From a virus, in the IMG/VR virus record IMGVR_UViG_3300011430_000002, positions 1 to 61,690 of that record: a DNA stretch of 61,690 nt. One strand, 5' to 3'. Below are positions 44,285 through 51,739 of the stretch, one piece after another. The number at the start of each line of letters is the position of its first letter. Within the stretch, counting starts at the first letter, position 1. The notes below the pieces were generated by a model, which worked only from the letters and a program-made list of their open reading frames with translations, did no database searches and was not told the origin of the DNA. The position numbers and the translations under genes are program-made.

Positions 44285-44320
44285 GAAGCCCCCGGTTGGT
44301 CGCCGGGGGCTTCATTTTTT
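44285..44320 (+). terminator. Rightward terminator beside the primase start
   Basis: GAAGCCCCCGG (44285-44295) pairs perfectly over 11 bp with CCGGGGGCTTC (44303-44313) across a seven-base loop, followed by ATTTTTT. The T-run is on the plus strand, so it stops rightward RNA. Leftward RNA gets the hairpin without a U-run. No rightward gene lies near. Confidence 0.8.
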
Positions 44321-44326
44321 CAGCCC

Positions 44327-45370
44327 TTAGAATCCAAACTCGGCCAGTGCATCTTCCAGTTTGGCGTCAAAGACCATCTCTCCACCTTCGTCTTCACCCT
44401 CACTCGCAGCTGCGTGCTCCGCTGCCGCCTTGTCGACTGCCGCCTTGGCATCTGCCTCAGCCTTGGCCTTCTTCTCGGCGCGGGTCTTGGCTGCCTTCTG
44501 GGCGGGGGTCGGTTCCCCACTGGCGGCTGGTACCTCCGTGGCGGCAGGGGGCGTTGCTGTCGGGTCCGCGTGGGCCGGCTTGCGCTGGCTCAGGGCGTCA
44601 CGGAAGCCGGTGGGTGCGGCTGCCCCCTCGGCCGGGGGTACAACGGCGCCTGTGGGCAGGTCGCTCGTGCTTACCATGGCCTGCAGTTCACCGCTGTCCA
44701 GCAGGGGGGCGATGTACTTGTCGTGGAAGGGGGCGCTGGTGAAGTCCAATGCCCTGAACACCAACTTGGGGACGGACTCGTTGGGGTCGAACCCAGCCTC
44801 GGTGATGACGGCGTACGGCATAACCTTGTTCTGGTCCAGCCGCTTGGCATAGTCGCGTAGCGAGAACGCGCCCTTGTCGGGTTGGCTGTTGCCGAACATG
44901 GTCATGGCCTTCATGTCGGCAACCAGCGGTCCCAGTTCCGGCTCGTCCACAAGGAGTACCACTACCCGCTTGAAGAATGAACACGCCCGGGTCTTGCCGC
45001 CGGTGTCGGTGACCGCGCTGCCCTTCTCGTTCTGTGGGCAGGTTGCACAGAGCTTGCTCTGTGGCGCGGCGACATTGGCCAGTGGTGTGATGCCATCGGC
45101 GCTGGCGCAGTCGGGCCGGCTGGCGTTCTCGCTGTCGTACGCGGTGCCATAGAACACGCGGGACACGTGCGGGTTGGCCTCAAGTATTACCAGCTTGGTG
45201 GTAAGGGTGCCCAGCACCCGCTCATCCCCGCCAATGTTCACGCGGAAGCGGTTGCCCTTGAAGGTGAGGCGGGGCCAGCCGGCTCCCCCCATGTCGGCAG
45301 AGAGATTGCTACCACCCGTTGCTTGCGCATGGGCGGGAAGGTTCTTTCCATTTAACATCAGGTCGTTCAT
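44327..45370 (-). CDS. Putative single-stranded DNA-binding protein
   Basis: A 347-residue protein starting at ATG 45370. The N-terminal 230 residues are beta-rich (WPRLTFKGNRFRVNIGGDER; GTLTTKLVILEANPHVSRVF) with Cys positions (PDCASADG; KLCATCPQN; RACSFF) that could bind zinc. A Lys/Ala/Glu linker (about 285-325) leads to an acidic tip ending EDALAEFGF. An acidic C terminus with an aromatic last residue is typical of SSBs and T7 gp2.5, where it recruits replication partners. It lies between the replication helicase and primase genes. Function is inferred. Confidence 0.65.
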   Translation of the reverse strand: MNDLMLNGKNLPAHAQATGGSNLSADMGGAGWPRLTFKGNRFRVNIGGDERVLGTLTTKLVILEANPHVSRVFYGTAYDSENASRPDCASADGITPLANVAAPQSKLCATCPQNEKGSAVTDTGGKTRACSFFKRVVVLLVDEPELGPLVADMKAMTMFGNSQPDKGAFSLRDYAKRLDQNKVMPYAVITEAGFDPNESVPKLVFRALDFTSAPFHDKYIAPLLDSGELQAMVSTSDLPTGAVVPPAEGAAAPTGFRDALSQRKPAHADPTATPPAATEVPAASGEPTPAQKAAKTRAEKKAKAEADAKAAVDKAAAEHAAASEGEDEGGEMVFDAKLEDALAEFGF

Positions 45371-45385
45371 TGATAGGTTCCTCTG

Positions 45386-45790
45386 TTAGTCTCGGCGTAC
45401 GTTGACGGTTCGTTCAGTGGACATGCTCACCCCCGGCGGCAATTCCCCGTTGGCTTCAACATAGTCCTGCACCGCTCGCGATGCGACGCGCTTCTGCAGG
45501 AGTTCGGTGTCTTGGTGTTCCAGTATGTGCTGCCACAGCGCGTTCCAATCTGTGGCGTTGACTATCACTTTCTTACCAAGGAAAGCCTGCCCTACTCCAC
45601 TCACTTTCAGGGAGTCGGAGCCAGCGGCGTTTAGCATCTTGAGCAGCTGGGCTTCAATCAGGTCCAGCTTTTCAACAAGGCCCCTGTCGGTCTCATCGAA
45701 CAGGCGCTTGTTCTCTGCCCGGGTATCCCGCATTTTCATGTAGGCCCGTAACAGCCGCTCAAGGTTACTCCCATTCTTTTCTTCTGTCAT
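45386..45790 (-). CDS. Conserved phage protein of replication cluster
   Basis: A 134-residue protein starting at ATG 45790. The N-terminal helix (RLLRAYMKMRDTRAENKRLF), beta hairpin (GQAFLGKKVIVNATDWNALW) and end (VQDYVEANGELPPGVSMSTE) match a pattern I know from many phage replication clusters. Members have no established function. It lies four bases from the SNF2 helicase gene and upstream of the SSB-like gene. Confidence 0.75.
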   Translation of the reverse strand: MTEEKNGSNLERLLRAYMKMRDTRAENKRLFDETDRGLVEKLDLIEAQLLKMLNAAGSDSLKVSGVGQAFLGKKVIVNATDWNALWQHILEHQDTELLQKRVASRAVQDYVEANGELPPGVSMSTERTVNVRRD

Positions 45791-45793
45791 TGC

Positions 45794-47401
45794 TCAGACT
45801 CCTAACGTCTCTTCGTACAGTTTCAGGATGCCAGCTTGCTGGCGTTCTCGGTCCCTCAGTATCCCGTAAGCACCCCATTCCAGCTTGTTGGCGCCAAGGT
45901 GGATGATGGACATTTTGTGCGTCTGTCCCGGTCTGGCCATCCGTTCGTTGGCTTGGGTGTACTGCTCGGTACTGAAGATTGGGTTGAACCAAATGATAGT
46001 ATCAGCACATGTCAGGTTCAGTCCATGGCTGGCGGTCTTCGGCTGGGCAACAAGGACCTTGGGGTCATCGTTGTCCATGAAGGCGGTGAGGATTGTGTCA
46101 CGTGCCTTGCCTGTCACGTCACCGCTAATGACGGCGTTGGTTATCCCCTGCTTGGTAAGGTACTCGGACACCCGGTCCAGTGCCCGGCGGAAGGACACAA
46201 ACACAATGACCTTGCGGTCGCTCTGGTTGATGCACTCTTCAAGCACATTCAAGCGGTCGGGCATGGAGATGTTGGCGAACTTGCCATACTCCCCGTACAC
46301 GCTGCCGCAGCAGATTTGCAGCAGCTTGCTCATCTTCACGGCGGCATTGACGGCGCTCACTACCACCCCGTTGCCAAGCTCATCGAAGGTCTCGGCCTTC
46401 AGTGACCGTTCCATTTCAAAGTAGGAACGCGCCTGCTCACCGGACAGCTGCACCTCCCGGTCCATGTAGGTGACCGATGGCAGCTGGATGCAATCCTCTT
46501 TCTTGAACCGCACGGCCGGCTGCAAGTACGTGCGTACCACCGCCTGCGCGTTGGCCCTCGGGCGCCACTTGAACGAGCTGACCTTCACTTCCACCATGTC
46601 TTTAAAGCGGGTGAAGGACAGGGGCATCCCCTGCGGGTTGGTCTCCGCGTTGAACGGGTTGACCAGCCGGCCCATTGACCAGCAGTCGGACGGTGCGTTG
46701 GGCGTGGGCGTACCGGTGAGCAGCCACAAGCGAGGGGCGATGCGCTGCACCAGTTCCTTCAACTGCCTGAACCTACGAGAGCGTGGGTCCTTGATGGCTG
46801 TCGCCTCGTCGTAGACGATGAGGTCGATGTCGCCCCTTGCTGCCAACGCGTCGGCCACGATGTGCAGCCCATCGTGGTTGACCATGAAGATGTCCACGTC
46901 CAGTTCCTTCACCATCTGCAGGCGCTTGGCGCGTGGTCCGTGGAGGATGCCCACCGTGCGGCTCGGCGTCACGTTGAATACTTCCCGCTCCCACGTGACC
47001 CGCATGGTGGAGAGTGGGCACACGACCAACACCTTGCGCACCAACCCTTCCTGCTTGAGATGGTCCATGGCCCACAGGGCAGAGGCAGTCTTGCCTGTCC
47101 CCATGTCGTTAAGGCACAGGTTGCGGTAGTTGAGGGTGAGGAACTCGGCGGTCACGCGCTGGTGGTCGAAGGGTTTGTAGCGACCCGGCCAGCTGTAGCG
47201 GGTGGCGATGGTGCTGGGCACAGTCAAACCCATCCTACGAGTGGCTGCCACCGTGTCGGAAGTGTGCGGCGCCGCCAGCATCAGCTGCCCGTTGGTCTCA
47301 ATGACCTTGCTCGCCTTCACGTTGCGAAGGAAGCGGGCCACGTCCGACGTGTCGGGAAACAACATCACCGGCCGGTGCGGGTGGAGTACAACATTGGTCA
47401 T
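45794..47401 (-). CDS. SNF2-type DNA helicase/translocase
   Basis: A 535-residue superfamily 2 ATPase. Motif I is LNDMGTGKTASAL (about 98-110). Motif II is IVYDEATAIKD (about 193-203). Motif III is WLLTGTPTPN. The second RecA-like half holds motif V (KTASHGLNLTCADTIIWFNP) and motif VI (QANERMARPGQTHKMSI). The start overlaps the VRR-NUC stop as ATGA. Phages often pair this helicase with a VRR-NUC nuclease; the two may process branched replication or recombination DNA. Confidence 0.9.
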   Translation of the reverse strand: MTNVVLHPHRPVMLFPDTSDVARFLRNVKASKVIETNGQLMLAAPHTSDTVAATRRMGLTVPSTIATRYSWPGRYKPFDHQRVTAEFLTLNYRNLCLNDMGTGKTASALWAMDHLKQEGLVRKVLVVCPLSTMRVTWEREVFNVTPSRTVGILHGPRAKRLQMVKELDVDIFMVNHDGLHIVADALAARGDIDLIVYDEATAIKDPRSRRFRQLKELVQRIAPRLWLLTGTPTPNAPSDCWSMGRLVNPFNAETNPQGMPLSFTRFKDMVEVKVSSFKWRPRANAQAVVRTYLQPAVRFKKEDCIQLPSVTYMDREVQLSGEQARSYFEMERSLKAETFDELGNGVVVSAVNAAVKMSKLLQICCGSVYGEYGKFANISMPDRLNVLEECINQSDRKVIVFVSFRRALDRVSEYLTKQGITNAVISGDVTGKARDTILTAFMDNDDPKVLVAQPKTASHGLNLTCADTIIWFNPIFSTEQYTQANERMARPGQTHKMSIIHLGANKLEWGAYGILRDRERQQAGILKLYEETLGV

Positions 47402-47838
47402 TGAACCGTACCTCCTTCCAGTGCGATGGCTTGCTTGGCTTCGGCCACTACCTCGGCCGCTTCCTCGGGTGAGAGTGACTGGTAAATTTTCCTACGCTCA
47501 CGGTGCTTGACGATTTCGTGCAGGAACTCAATGCCCATCTCCGCACGACCCGGCGTCATTGGCGACATGTTGATACCGCCGGCCTTGTCCACGTCGATGG
47601 CGAACTTTTCCTGCAGCTTGGTCAGTTCCCTACCGTCCAGCTTCAGCTCCATGGAAATGAACAGGCCACCGAAGCAGATGATGAAGTCACTCACCCCACT
47701 GCTACCGTACCCTGTCGCCGTGTGGTTAATGATTTTGATACTGTCGCCGAACTCTTCCTTCAACCGCTTGCCCATCCACGTGGAGAACTTCGACTCAGTG
47801 GTGAAGTTGGGCACAGCCCTGATTTTTTCCATGTTCAT
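47398..47838 (-). CDS. VRR-NUC domain nuclease
   Basis: A 146-residue protein starting at ATG 47838. The compact core GYGSSGVSDFIICFGGLFIS followed by MELKLDGRELTKLQEKFAID has the catalytic Asp and ExK of the VRR-NUC branch of PD-(D/E)XK nucleases. Such phage nucleases cut branched DNA such as Holliday junctions or flaps. It is coupled to the SNF2 helicase gene. Confidence 0.88.
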   Translation of the reverse strand: MNMEKIRAVPNFTTESKFSTWMGKRLKEEFGDSIKIINHTATGYGSSGVSDFIICFGGLFISMELKLDGRELTKLQEKFAIDVDKAGGINMSPMTPGRAEMGIEFLHEIVKHRERRKIYQSLSPEEAAEVVAEAKQAIALEGGTVQ

Positions 47839-48080
47839 TTCTTGTCTCCTTGTTGGTCAGGAATTTCAAAGCGCATGTAGCCGTACCGAAACCGGTCAGG
47901 CCAGCCGAACTTGGTACGCTCGGCTTTGCAGAGGGCACGTTCTTTTAGAATCTGTGCCCGTGAGTAGGCAACACGCTTGATGCCCCTACGGCCTCGCCCA
48001 AACTGGCCATAGAAAATCATGCGGTGTTCCTCACTGAACTCGGCAGGGCAACCGTCGATGGTGTGGATGTAGAAAATCAT
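47835..48080 (-). CDS. Hypothetical protein
   Basis: An 81-residue basic protein. I choose ATG 48080, which overlaps the previous stop. It has no membrane segment. The middle is Gly/Arg-rich (FGRGRRGIKRVAYSRAQILK), which could contact nucleic acid. Its position in the replication cluster suggests an accessory role, but no family is recognised. Confidence 0.65.
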   Translation of the reverse strand: MIFYIHTIDGCPAEFSEEHRMIFYGQFGRGRRGIKRVAYSRAQILKERALCKAERTKFGWPDRFRYGYMRFEIPDQQGDKK

Positions 48081-48409
48081 GGCGCCACCCTCACCTTGCC
48101 ACCGCACCAGCAGGGGCGGTCGGTGTTGGTTTCATACATGGCTGTTTTGCGCCCACAAGCAGTCATCCACCAAGGGTCTTTATCCGCCCACACGCACTCC
48201 CGCTGCCCTTCCAAGATGTCGGCAAGGGAGCGTAGTTTGCTCGGCACATCTTCGGACAAAAGCAGAGCGACTAAATCCTCAAGCCGGTCAGCCGCCATCC
48301 ATGCGGTGTGTTCCCTAACCGGGAAATCTTCTTCTGTCGCATCCTCGGTGGCTGTTTCGCGCAAGTAATCAATGAAGGTTTTTGTGGTGAACTCCTCGTT
48401 TCGCATCAT
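48077..48409 (-). CDS. Hypothetical protein with a Cys pair near the end
   Basis: A 110-residue acidic protein from ATG 48409 (or 48406) behind GGGGAGAAGG. The N-terminal half is helical (TFIDYLRETATEDATEEDFP). A C-terminal CWCGGKV, with an earlier Cys in TACGRK, could be part of a small zinc site. It overlaps neighbours at both ends, so it is translated in the cluster. Function unknown. Confidence 0.65.
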   Translation of the reverse strand: MMRNEEFTTKTFIDYLRETATEDATEEDFPVREHTAWMAADRLEDLVALLLSEDVPSKLRSLADILEGQRECVWADKDPWWMTACGRKTAMYETNTDRPCWCGGKVRVAP

Positions 48410-48819
48410 CCTTCTCCCCACGGTCTTTCCCGGTCATCACTGAAGATGGTGCGCAGGTTGCAGCCGCAGATGCCACAGTGGATGAACACGTCAGGCTTAC
48501 GCAGGTCATGCACTTCCACCTTGTGCTCGCACTGGTCGGCTTCCTCTTGGGTCAGCGACTTGGCTACGCAGCGGTCAGTCTCTTGCTGCACTGCCACCAC
48601 GTCGGCACCCAGTTGCTCGGCTGGAATCTCGGTGGCAAAGGGCACGGACGATACTACCGGCCCTCGCCCATACCACCGCTCACGCCACGATACCGCCGCG
48701 TTGAAAGTCGTCAGGCACTGGCCCAAGTAGTGGGCAAGGATGAAGTCGGGCGTGTGGCTACCGCTCTCCATACTGTGCCTGTTGATGAGTTGTTCCAGTT
48801 CCTTTCTGAAGCCGGTCAT
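48406..48819 (-). CDS. Conserved phage protein with C-terminal Cys knuckle
   Basis: A 137-residue protein starting at ATG 48819 behind AAGGAGGAAACGCC. The N-terminal block ELEQLINRHSMESGSHTPDF followed by ILAHYLGQCLTTFNAAVSWR resembles a small family common in tailed phages whose function is unknown. The C-terminal end has HCGICGCN, a possible metal site. It sits among small coupled genes between the ADP-ribosyltransferase candidate and VRR-NUC. Confidence 0.75.
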   Translation of the reverse strand: MTGFRKELEQLINRHSMESGSHTPDFILAHYLGQCLTTFNAAVSWRERWYGRGPVVSSVPFATEIPAEQLGADVVAVQQETDRCVAKSLTQEEADQCEHKVEVHDLRKPDVFIHCGICGCNLRTIFSDDRERPWGEG

Positions 48820-49031
48820 GGCGTTTCCTCCTTGACGACAGGTGTGCAGTGATAGCCTTGGTCCAGTTCCATTATTTTGAGATGGGTCCATGAGCCTCCA
48901 TTGGTGCATGAGGAAGCCACTTGAGCAAAGGCACAGCCACGCGCCCAGAAAATGAACAGCAGCATCACGAGGGCTACAGCAACGCTGACCGGGAAGACAT
49001 CGTTCTCGTCTGATTTTCTTGGGTCAGTCAT
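48816..49031 (-). CDS. Small single-pass membrane protein
   Basis: A 71-residue protein starting at ATG 49031 (ATGA overlap with the preceding gene). A polar N terminus (TDPRKSDENDVF) precedes one helix (PVSVAVALVMLLFIFWARGC). The remainder contains two further Cys and would be outside the inner membrane if the N terminus is inside. No lipobox at a normal position. Function unknown. Confidence 0.65.
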   Translation of the reverse strand: MTDPRKSDENDVFPVSVAVALVMLLFIFWARGCAFAQVASSCTNGGSWTHLKIMELDQGYHCTPVVKEETP

Positions 49032-49441
49032 GGCCTGTTCTCCAGCTTCTCTTCCAACTCGTCGGCACAGTCACTCATGCCGCCAGCCATGCAGTCCGTG
49101 TTCAGATACTTACGGTGCAGATTGCGAATGGCGTACGCCTCGGGCACATCAGCCATCGCTTTACTGCGCCACTCCCCCGGCAGGGGACGCACCCGTTCCA
49201 GCGTTGCCTTGAGGGTGGTGATTTCATCGCGCAGTTGATTGTTTGCCTGAATGTAGCCTTCCAGCGATTGCAAGGCTTCTGATTCTGACACGCCAAATTC
49301 ACGGCGCATGAGCCTGTCATTATCCCCCCGCAGCCTGTCCAGTTCGTCGGCTGCATCTACCACGACCTTTATGTGGTTACGTGCCAGAGGTACTACGTTG
49401 GCAATGTGGCGCAGTTCGTTGGTGTCGATGGCGTCAGTCAT
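49028..49441 (-). CDS. Coiled-coil hypothetical protein
   Basis: A 137-residue protein starting at ATG 49441. It contains a likely coiled coil (AADELDRLRGDNDRLMRREF; NNQLRDEITTLKATLERVRP). Its N-terminal pattern (TNELRHIANVVPLARNHIKV then VDAADELDRL) is similar in style to the 50281-50682 protein (LNNAADELDRLHAELAQWRT), suggesting related origin. The function is unknown. Translation is coupled at both ends. Confidence 0.65.
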   Translation of the reverse strand: MTDAIDTNELRHIANVVPLARNHIKVVVDAADELDRLRGDNDRLMRREFGVSESEALQSLEGYIQANNQLRDEITTLKATLERVRPLPGEWRSKAMADVPEAYAIRNLHRKYLNTDCMAGGMSDCADELEEKLENRP

Positions 49442-49611
49442 GGCTTGCGCTCCCCCGTCACTGTCAACAAGACGGCACAAGTCCAGCCCAATCCAAACGC
49501 GGAGGTAGCGGAGGAAGCGACACGGCCCATTGCGATGGATAACAACATGAGGCCGCCCAGCAGCAGGATGACGAACAAGAGCAGCAGCTTCAGTTTCAGT
49601 TGGTCGGTCAT
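49438..49611 (-). CDS. 57-residue membrane protein
   Basis: A small gene with ATGA overlaps on both sides (stop 49438-49440, ATG 49611). It encodes TDQLKLK, a first helix (LLLLFVILLLGGLMLLSIAM), a short loop and a second hydrophobic stretch (SAFGLGWTCAVLLTVTG), ending ERKP. It is likely a two-pass inner-membrane protein. No family known to me. Confidence 0.65.
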   Translation of the reverse strand: MTDQLKLKLLLLFVILLLGGLMLLSIAMGRVASSATSAFGLGWTCAVLLTVTGERKP

Positions 49612-49919
49612 GGCAGTTGCTCTGCTTCAGGTTCAGGGGCCTTGATTTCCACCGTCATGCCGGTCTGCTGACGAATGTAATCAGCGATGTTCGCTTGCAC
49701 CTTGGGGGTCAGGTCGAAGCTGCCACTCACGTTAGGCAATGTCGCCGTGAAGGTAAGCACCGGCTTCTCAAACAACGCGGTGGGAATGTCCAGATTTACG
49801 TGGATGGCTACCTCGTTGGAAGCCAAGGACGGTTTCTTCTTGGTGACCCGGGTAGCGCCCGGCTCCCAGTAGGTGTATCGCTTGCGTGCGGAGACCACCA
49901 AGTACAGTTCGATGTTCAT
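49608..49919 (-). CDS. Hypothetical protein
   Basis: A 103-residue protein from ATG 49919, overlapping the previous stop. It appears to be a small beta/alpha domain (NIELYLVVSARKRYTYWEPG; NEVAIHVNLDIPTALFEKPV) ending in an acidic tail (VEIKAPEPEAEQLP). It has no membrane helix. Not recognised. Confidence 0.65.
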   Translation of the reverse strand: MNIELYLVVSARKRYTYWEPGATRVTKKKPSLASNEVAIHVNLDIPTALFEKPVLTFTATLPNVSGSFDLTPKVQANIADYIRQQTGMTVEIKAPEPEAEQLP

Positions 49920-50284
49920 GGCGCTCTCTCCACAGTGGGTAGGGCCTGCACCCGGTTCCAATTAAAGTAGGCCCCACTTTCCCAGTACCCTTGCCAACAG
50001 GTGCCATCAGCAGCCAGTGCGTACAACCGCTCAACCCCCGAACCTACCGCTGCAATCTGCACGATGGCCCGGGGGTTCCACAGCTGGGTCCGCACCCCTG
50101 CCACCTCATTGAGAATGGCGTACTTGGTGCGCAGCTTTTCAAACTCAGCTTCGGCGGTGCGCAGTTGCTCGCGTAGCCCCTTCACTGTCAGCAGCATGTA
50201 CACGATGTCCTTGTGTGACGCAGGCCCATGCCCCTGCAGCCGGGCGGCGACCTCATCAAACGTCTCGGGTTTCTTGGTGCTCAT
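49916..50284 (-). CDS. Hypothetical protein
   Basis: A 122-residue protein starting at ATG 50284. A helical N-terminal half (TVKGLREQLRTAEAEFEKLR) is followed by a beta segment (RLYALAADGTCWQGYWESGA) that resembles simple repeat-propeller strands. It could be an interaction protein. Coupled at both ends. Function unknown. Confidence 0.6.
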   Translation of the reverse strand: MSTKKPETFDEVAARLQGHGPASHKDIVYMLLTVKGLREQLRTAEAEFEKLRTKYAILNEVAGVRTQLWNPRAIVQIAAVGSGVERLYALAADGTCWQGYWESGAYFNWNRVQALPTVERAP

Positions 50285-50682
50285 ATCATGTTCTCCCCGT
50301 ACTCAGGCGCGGCGTCATGGTCCAGTACCAGTGGCCCACCCCTTGGCTCGCTGTTGGTAAGGGCCGCAACCTGTGCCTCCAGTCGTGCCTTGATGGCAAG
50401 CAGGGTCACGTTGTAGGCGTGCAGTCCCTCAACATATTCCTCCACCAACTCCAGTGGATGAGCTTGGCAGGGGGAATTGTCGTAACGCTTTTGCCCCATG
50501 ATGCGCACAGCAAGGGCTTCGGTGCTGGTTCTCCACTGAGCAAGCTCGGCGTGTAGGCGGTCAAGTTCGTCGGCTGCATTGTTCAGCAGGTTACTCAGGT
50601 TCACTTCCACCATGGCGTTAGTGACCACGATGTATTCGTAGGTCGCCTTGCGCAGCAGGTCGGTGTCTACCTTGATGCTCAT
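50281..50682 (-). CDS. Coiled-coil hypothetical protein
   Basis: A 133-residue protein from ATG 50682. It is helical (SNLLNNAADELDRLHAELAQ; TLLAIKARLEAQVAALTNSE) with one Cys. The AADELDRL segment is shared with the 49028-49441 protein. Its gene overlaps both neighbours. Function unknown. Confidence 0.65.
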   Translation of the reverse strand: MSIKVDTDLLRKATYEYIVVTNAMVEVNLSNLLNNAADELDRLHAELAQWRTSTEALAVRIMGQKRYDNSPCQAHPLELVEEYVEGLHAYNVTLLAIKARLEAQVAALTNSEPRGGPLVLDHDAAPEYGENMI

Positions 50683-51470
50683 TTCAACACCTGCTTCACC
50701 ACGCGGTGCATGTCATAGGGCAGCACCATTTCGTCCTCGCCCCGCCCTTGCCATGGACCGATGGTGTTCTTGGCTACCACCTCGGCAGTAAGCAGCATGG
50801 GTGCGCCTCGTTCACCGCAGCCGGCGAAGCGTTGCGCAAACCAGATGGCCCGGTCCCGGTCCAGTGTCCACGACAGGCCATAGCGTTCCATGAACTCGGC
50901 GCCCTCATTGGTGCAGGTACCCCGGTACACAACGATGGTCGGGTCTTCGTCCTTGGGTGACGCCTTCTTGCCAACCAACTGGTTCCTTGCCGCCCATTCG
51001 TCAGCGGTGTACAGGTGGGTCCAGTTGGCGGTGAGGTGGAGGCTGGCCTCTTGGTACTGGTGCAGCCAGTCGAACCACTCCATCCACAGTTCCTTGTTGA
51101 CGTGCGGGCTTTCGCAGTCCATCCATACAGCCTTGGTCAGCTCGGCCCGCACCCCTTCCGATATGTCATAGTCGGATTCCAACAGGTTGAACAGGAAGTC
51201 CATGCGGAACGGCCGCTCGGTCAGCCACAGGCACTGCTCCCAGTCCTTGGCTTCCACGGCCTCGTTGAACGCTGCCACCTTGTTGGTGAGGATGCCCTTC
51301 AGGCCCAAGTCCTTGAACATGCCCAGCGGTGGCAACGTGTCGGGAAGGGCCACGCCCACGTACAGCGGGTGCCGGTACAAGGGCAGGGCGGCGATGCTGG
51401 TATCAAGGGTCGCCTTGACCGCGTGCATCAGGCGGTCAATGTTGGTGGTGTACAGCAATGACTTGCTCAT
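50679..51470 (-). CDS. Putative ADP-ribosyltransferase-like protein
   Basis: A 263-residue protein starting at ATG 51470. In the C-terminal 90 residues three elements occur in the order of R-S-E ADP-ribosyltransferases: VVYRGTCTNEG (Arg, about 182), LSWTLDRDRAIWFAQRF (Ser-Trp-Thr, about 200), and GRGEDEMVLPY (Glu-x-Glu, about 243-245). The N-terminal half is helical and unfamiliar. Such enzymes, as in T4, modify host RNA polymerase or other targets using NAD. The target here is unknown, and the assignment rests on motif pattern only. Confidence 0.6.
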   Translation of the reverse strand: MSKSLLYTTNIDRLMHAVKATLDTSIAALPLYRHPLYVGVALPDTLPPLGMFKDLGLKGILTNKVAAFNEAVEAKDWEQCLWLTERPFRMDFLFNLLESDYDISEGVRAELTKAVWMDCESPHVNKELWMEWFDWLHQYQEASLHLTANWTHLYTADEWAARNQLVGKKASPKDEDPTIVVYRGTCTNEGAEFMERYGLSWTLDRDRAIWFAQRFAGCGERGAPMLLTAEVVAKNTIGPWQGRGEDEMVLPYDMHRVVKQVLK

Positions 51471-51496
51471 TTGTTTTTCCTCGCTCTGGTCGGTGG

Positions 51497-51739
51497 TTAC
51501 TGTGGAATGTTCAGCGGCAGCTCAAGCTGGGCTGGGTCGATGGTGCGTCCTACCTCTGGCGCTTCGTCGTCAGCCTTGGGCAACGCTGCCAACAAGCCGG
51601 CAGGAATCCTGATTGCCTTCATCTGCTGGCCGGTGGCGGTGCGGGTCACGTCGAAAACGTACAGGCCACCTCGGTCCACGAACCTGAACTTCAAGGTCAG
51701 GTCCATCTGGTGGGTCTTACTCGGTCCTCGCATACTCAT
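51497..51739 (-). CDS. Hypothetical small protein with QLELPL motif
   Basis: An 80-residue protein starting at ATG 51739, overlapping the nuclease gene stop. It has a beta-rich body (TLKFRFVDRGGLYVFDVTRT) and ends DPAQLELPLNIPQ. QLELPL resembles the hexapeptide by which Hda and other proteins bind the bacterial sliding clamp. Its placement beside the exonuclease and polymerase genes makes a clamp-linked role conceivable. Confidence 0.65.
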   Translation of the reverse strand: MSMRGPSKTHQMDLTLKFRFVDRGGLYVFDVTRTATGQQMKAIRIPAGLLAALPKADDEAPEVGRTIDPAQLELPLNIPQ

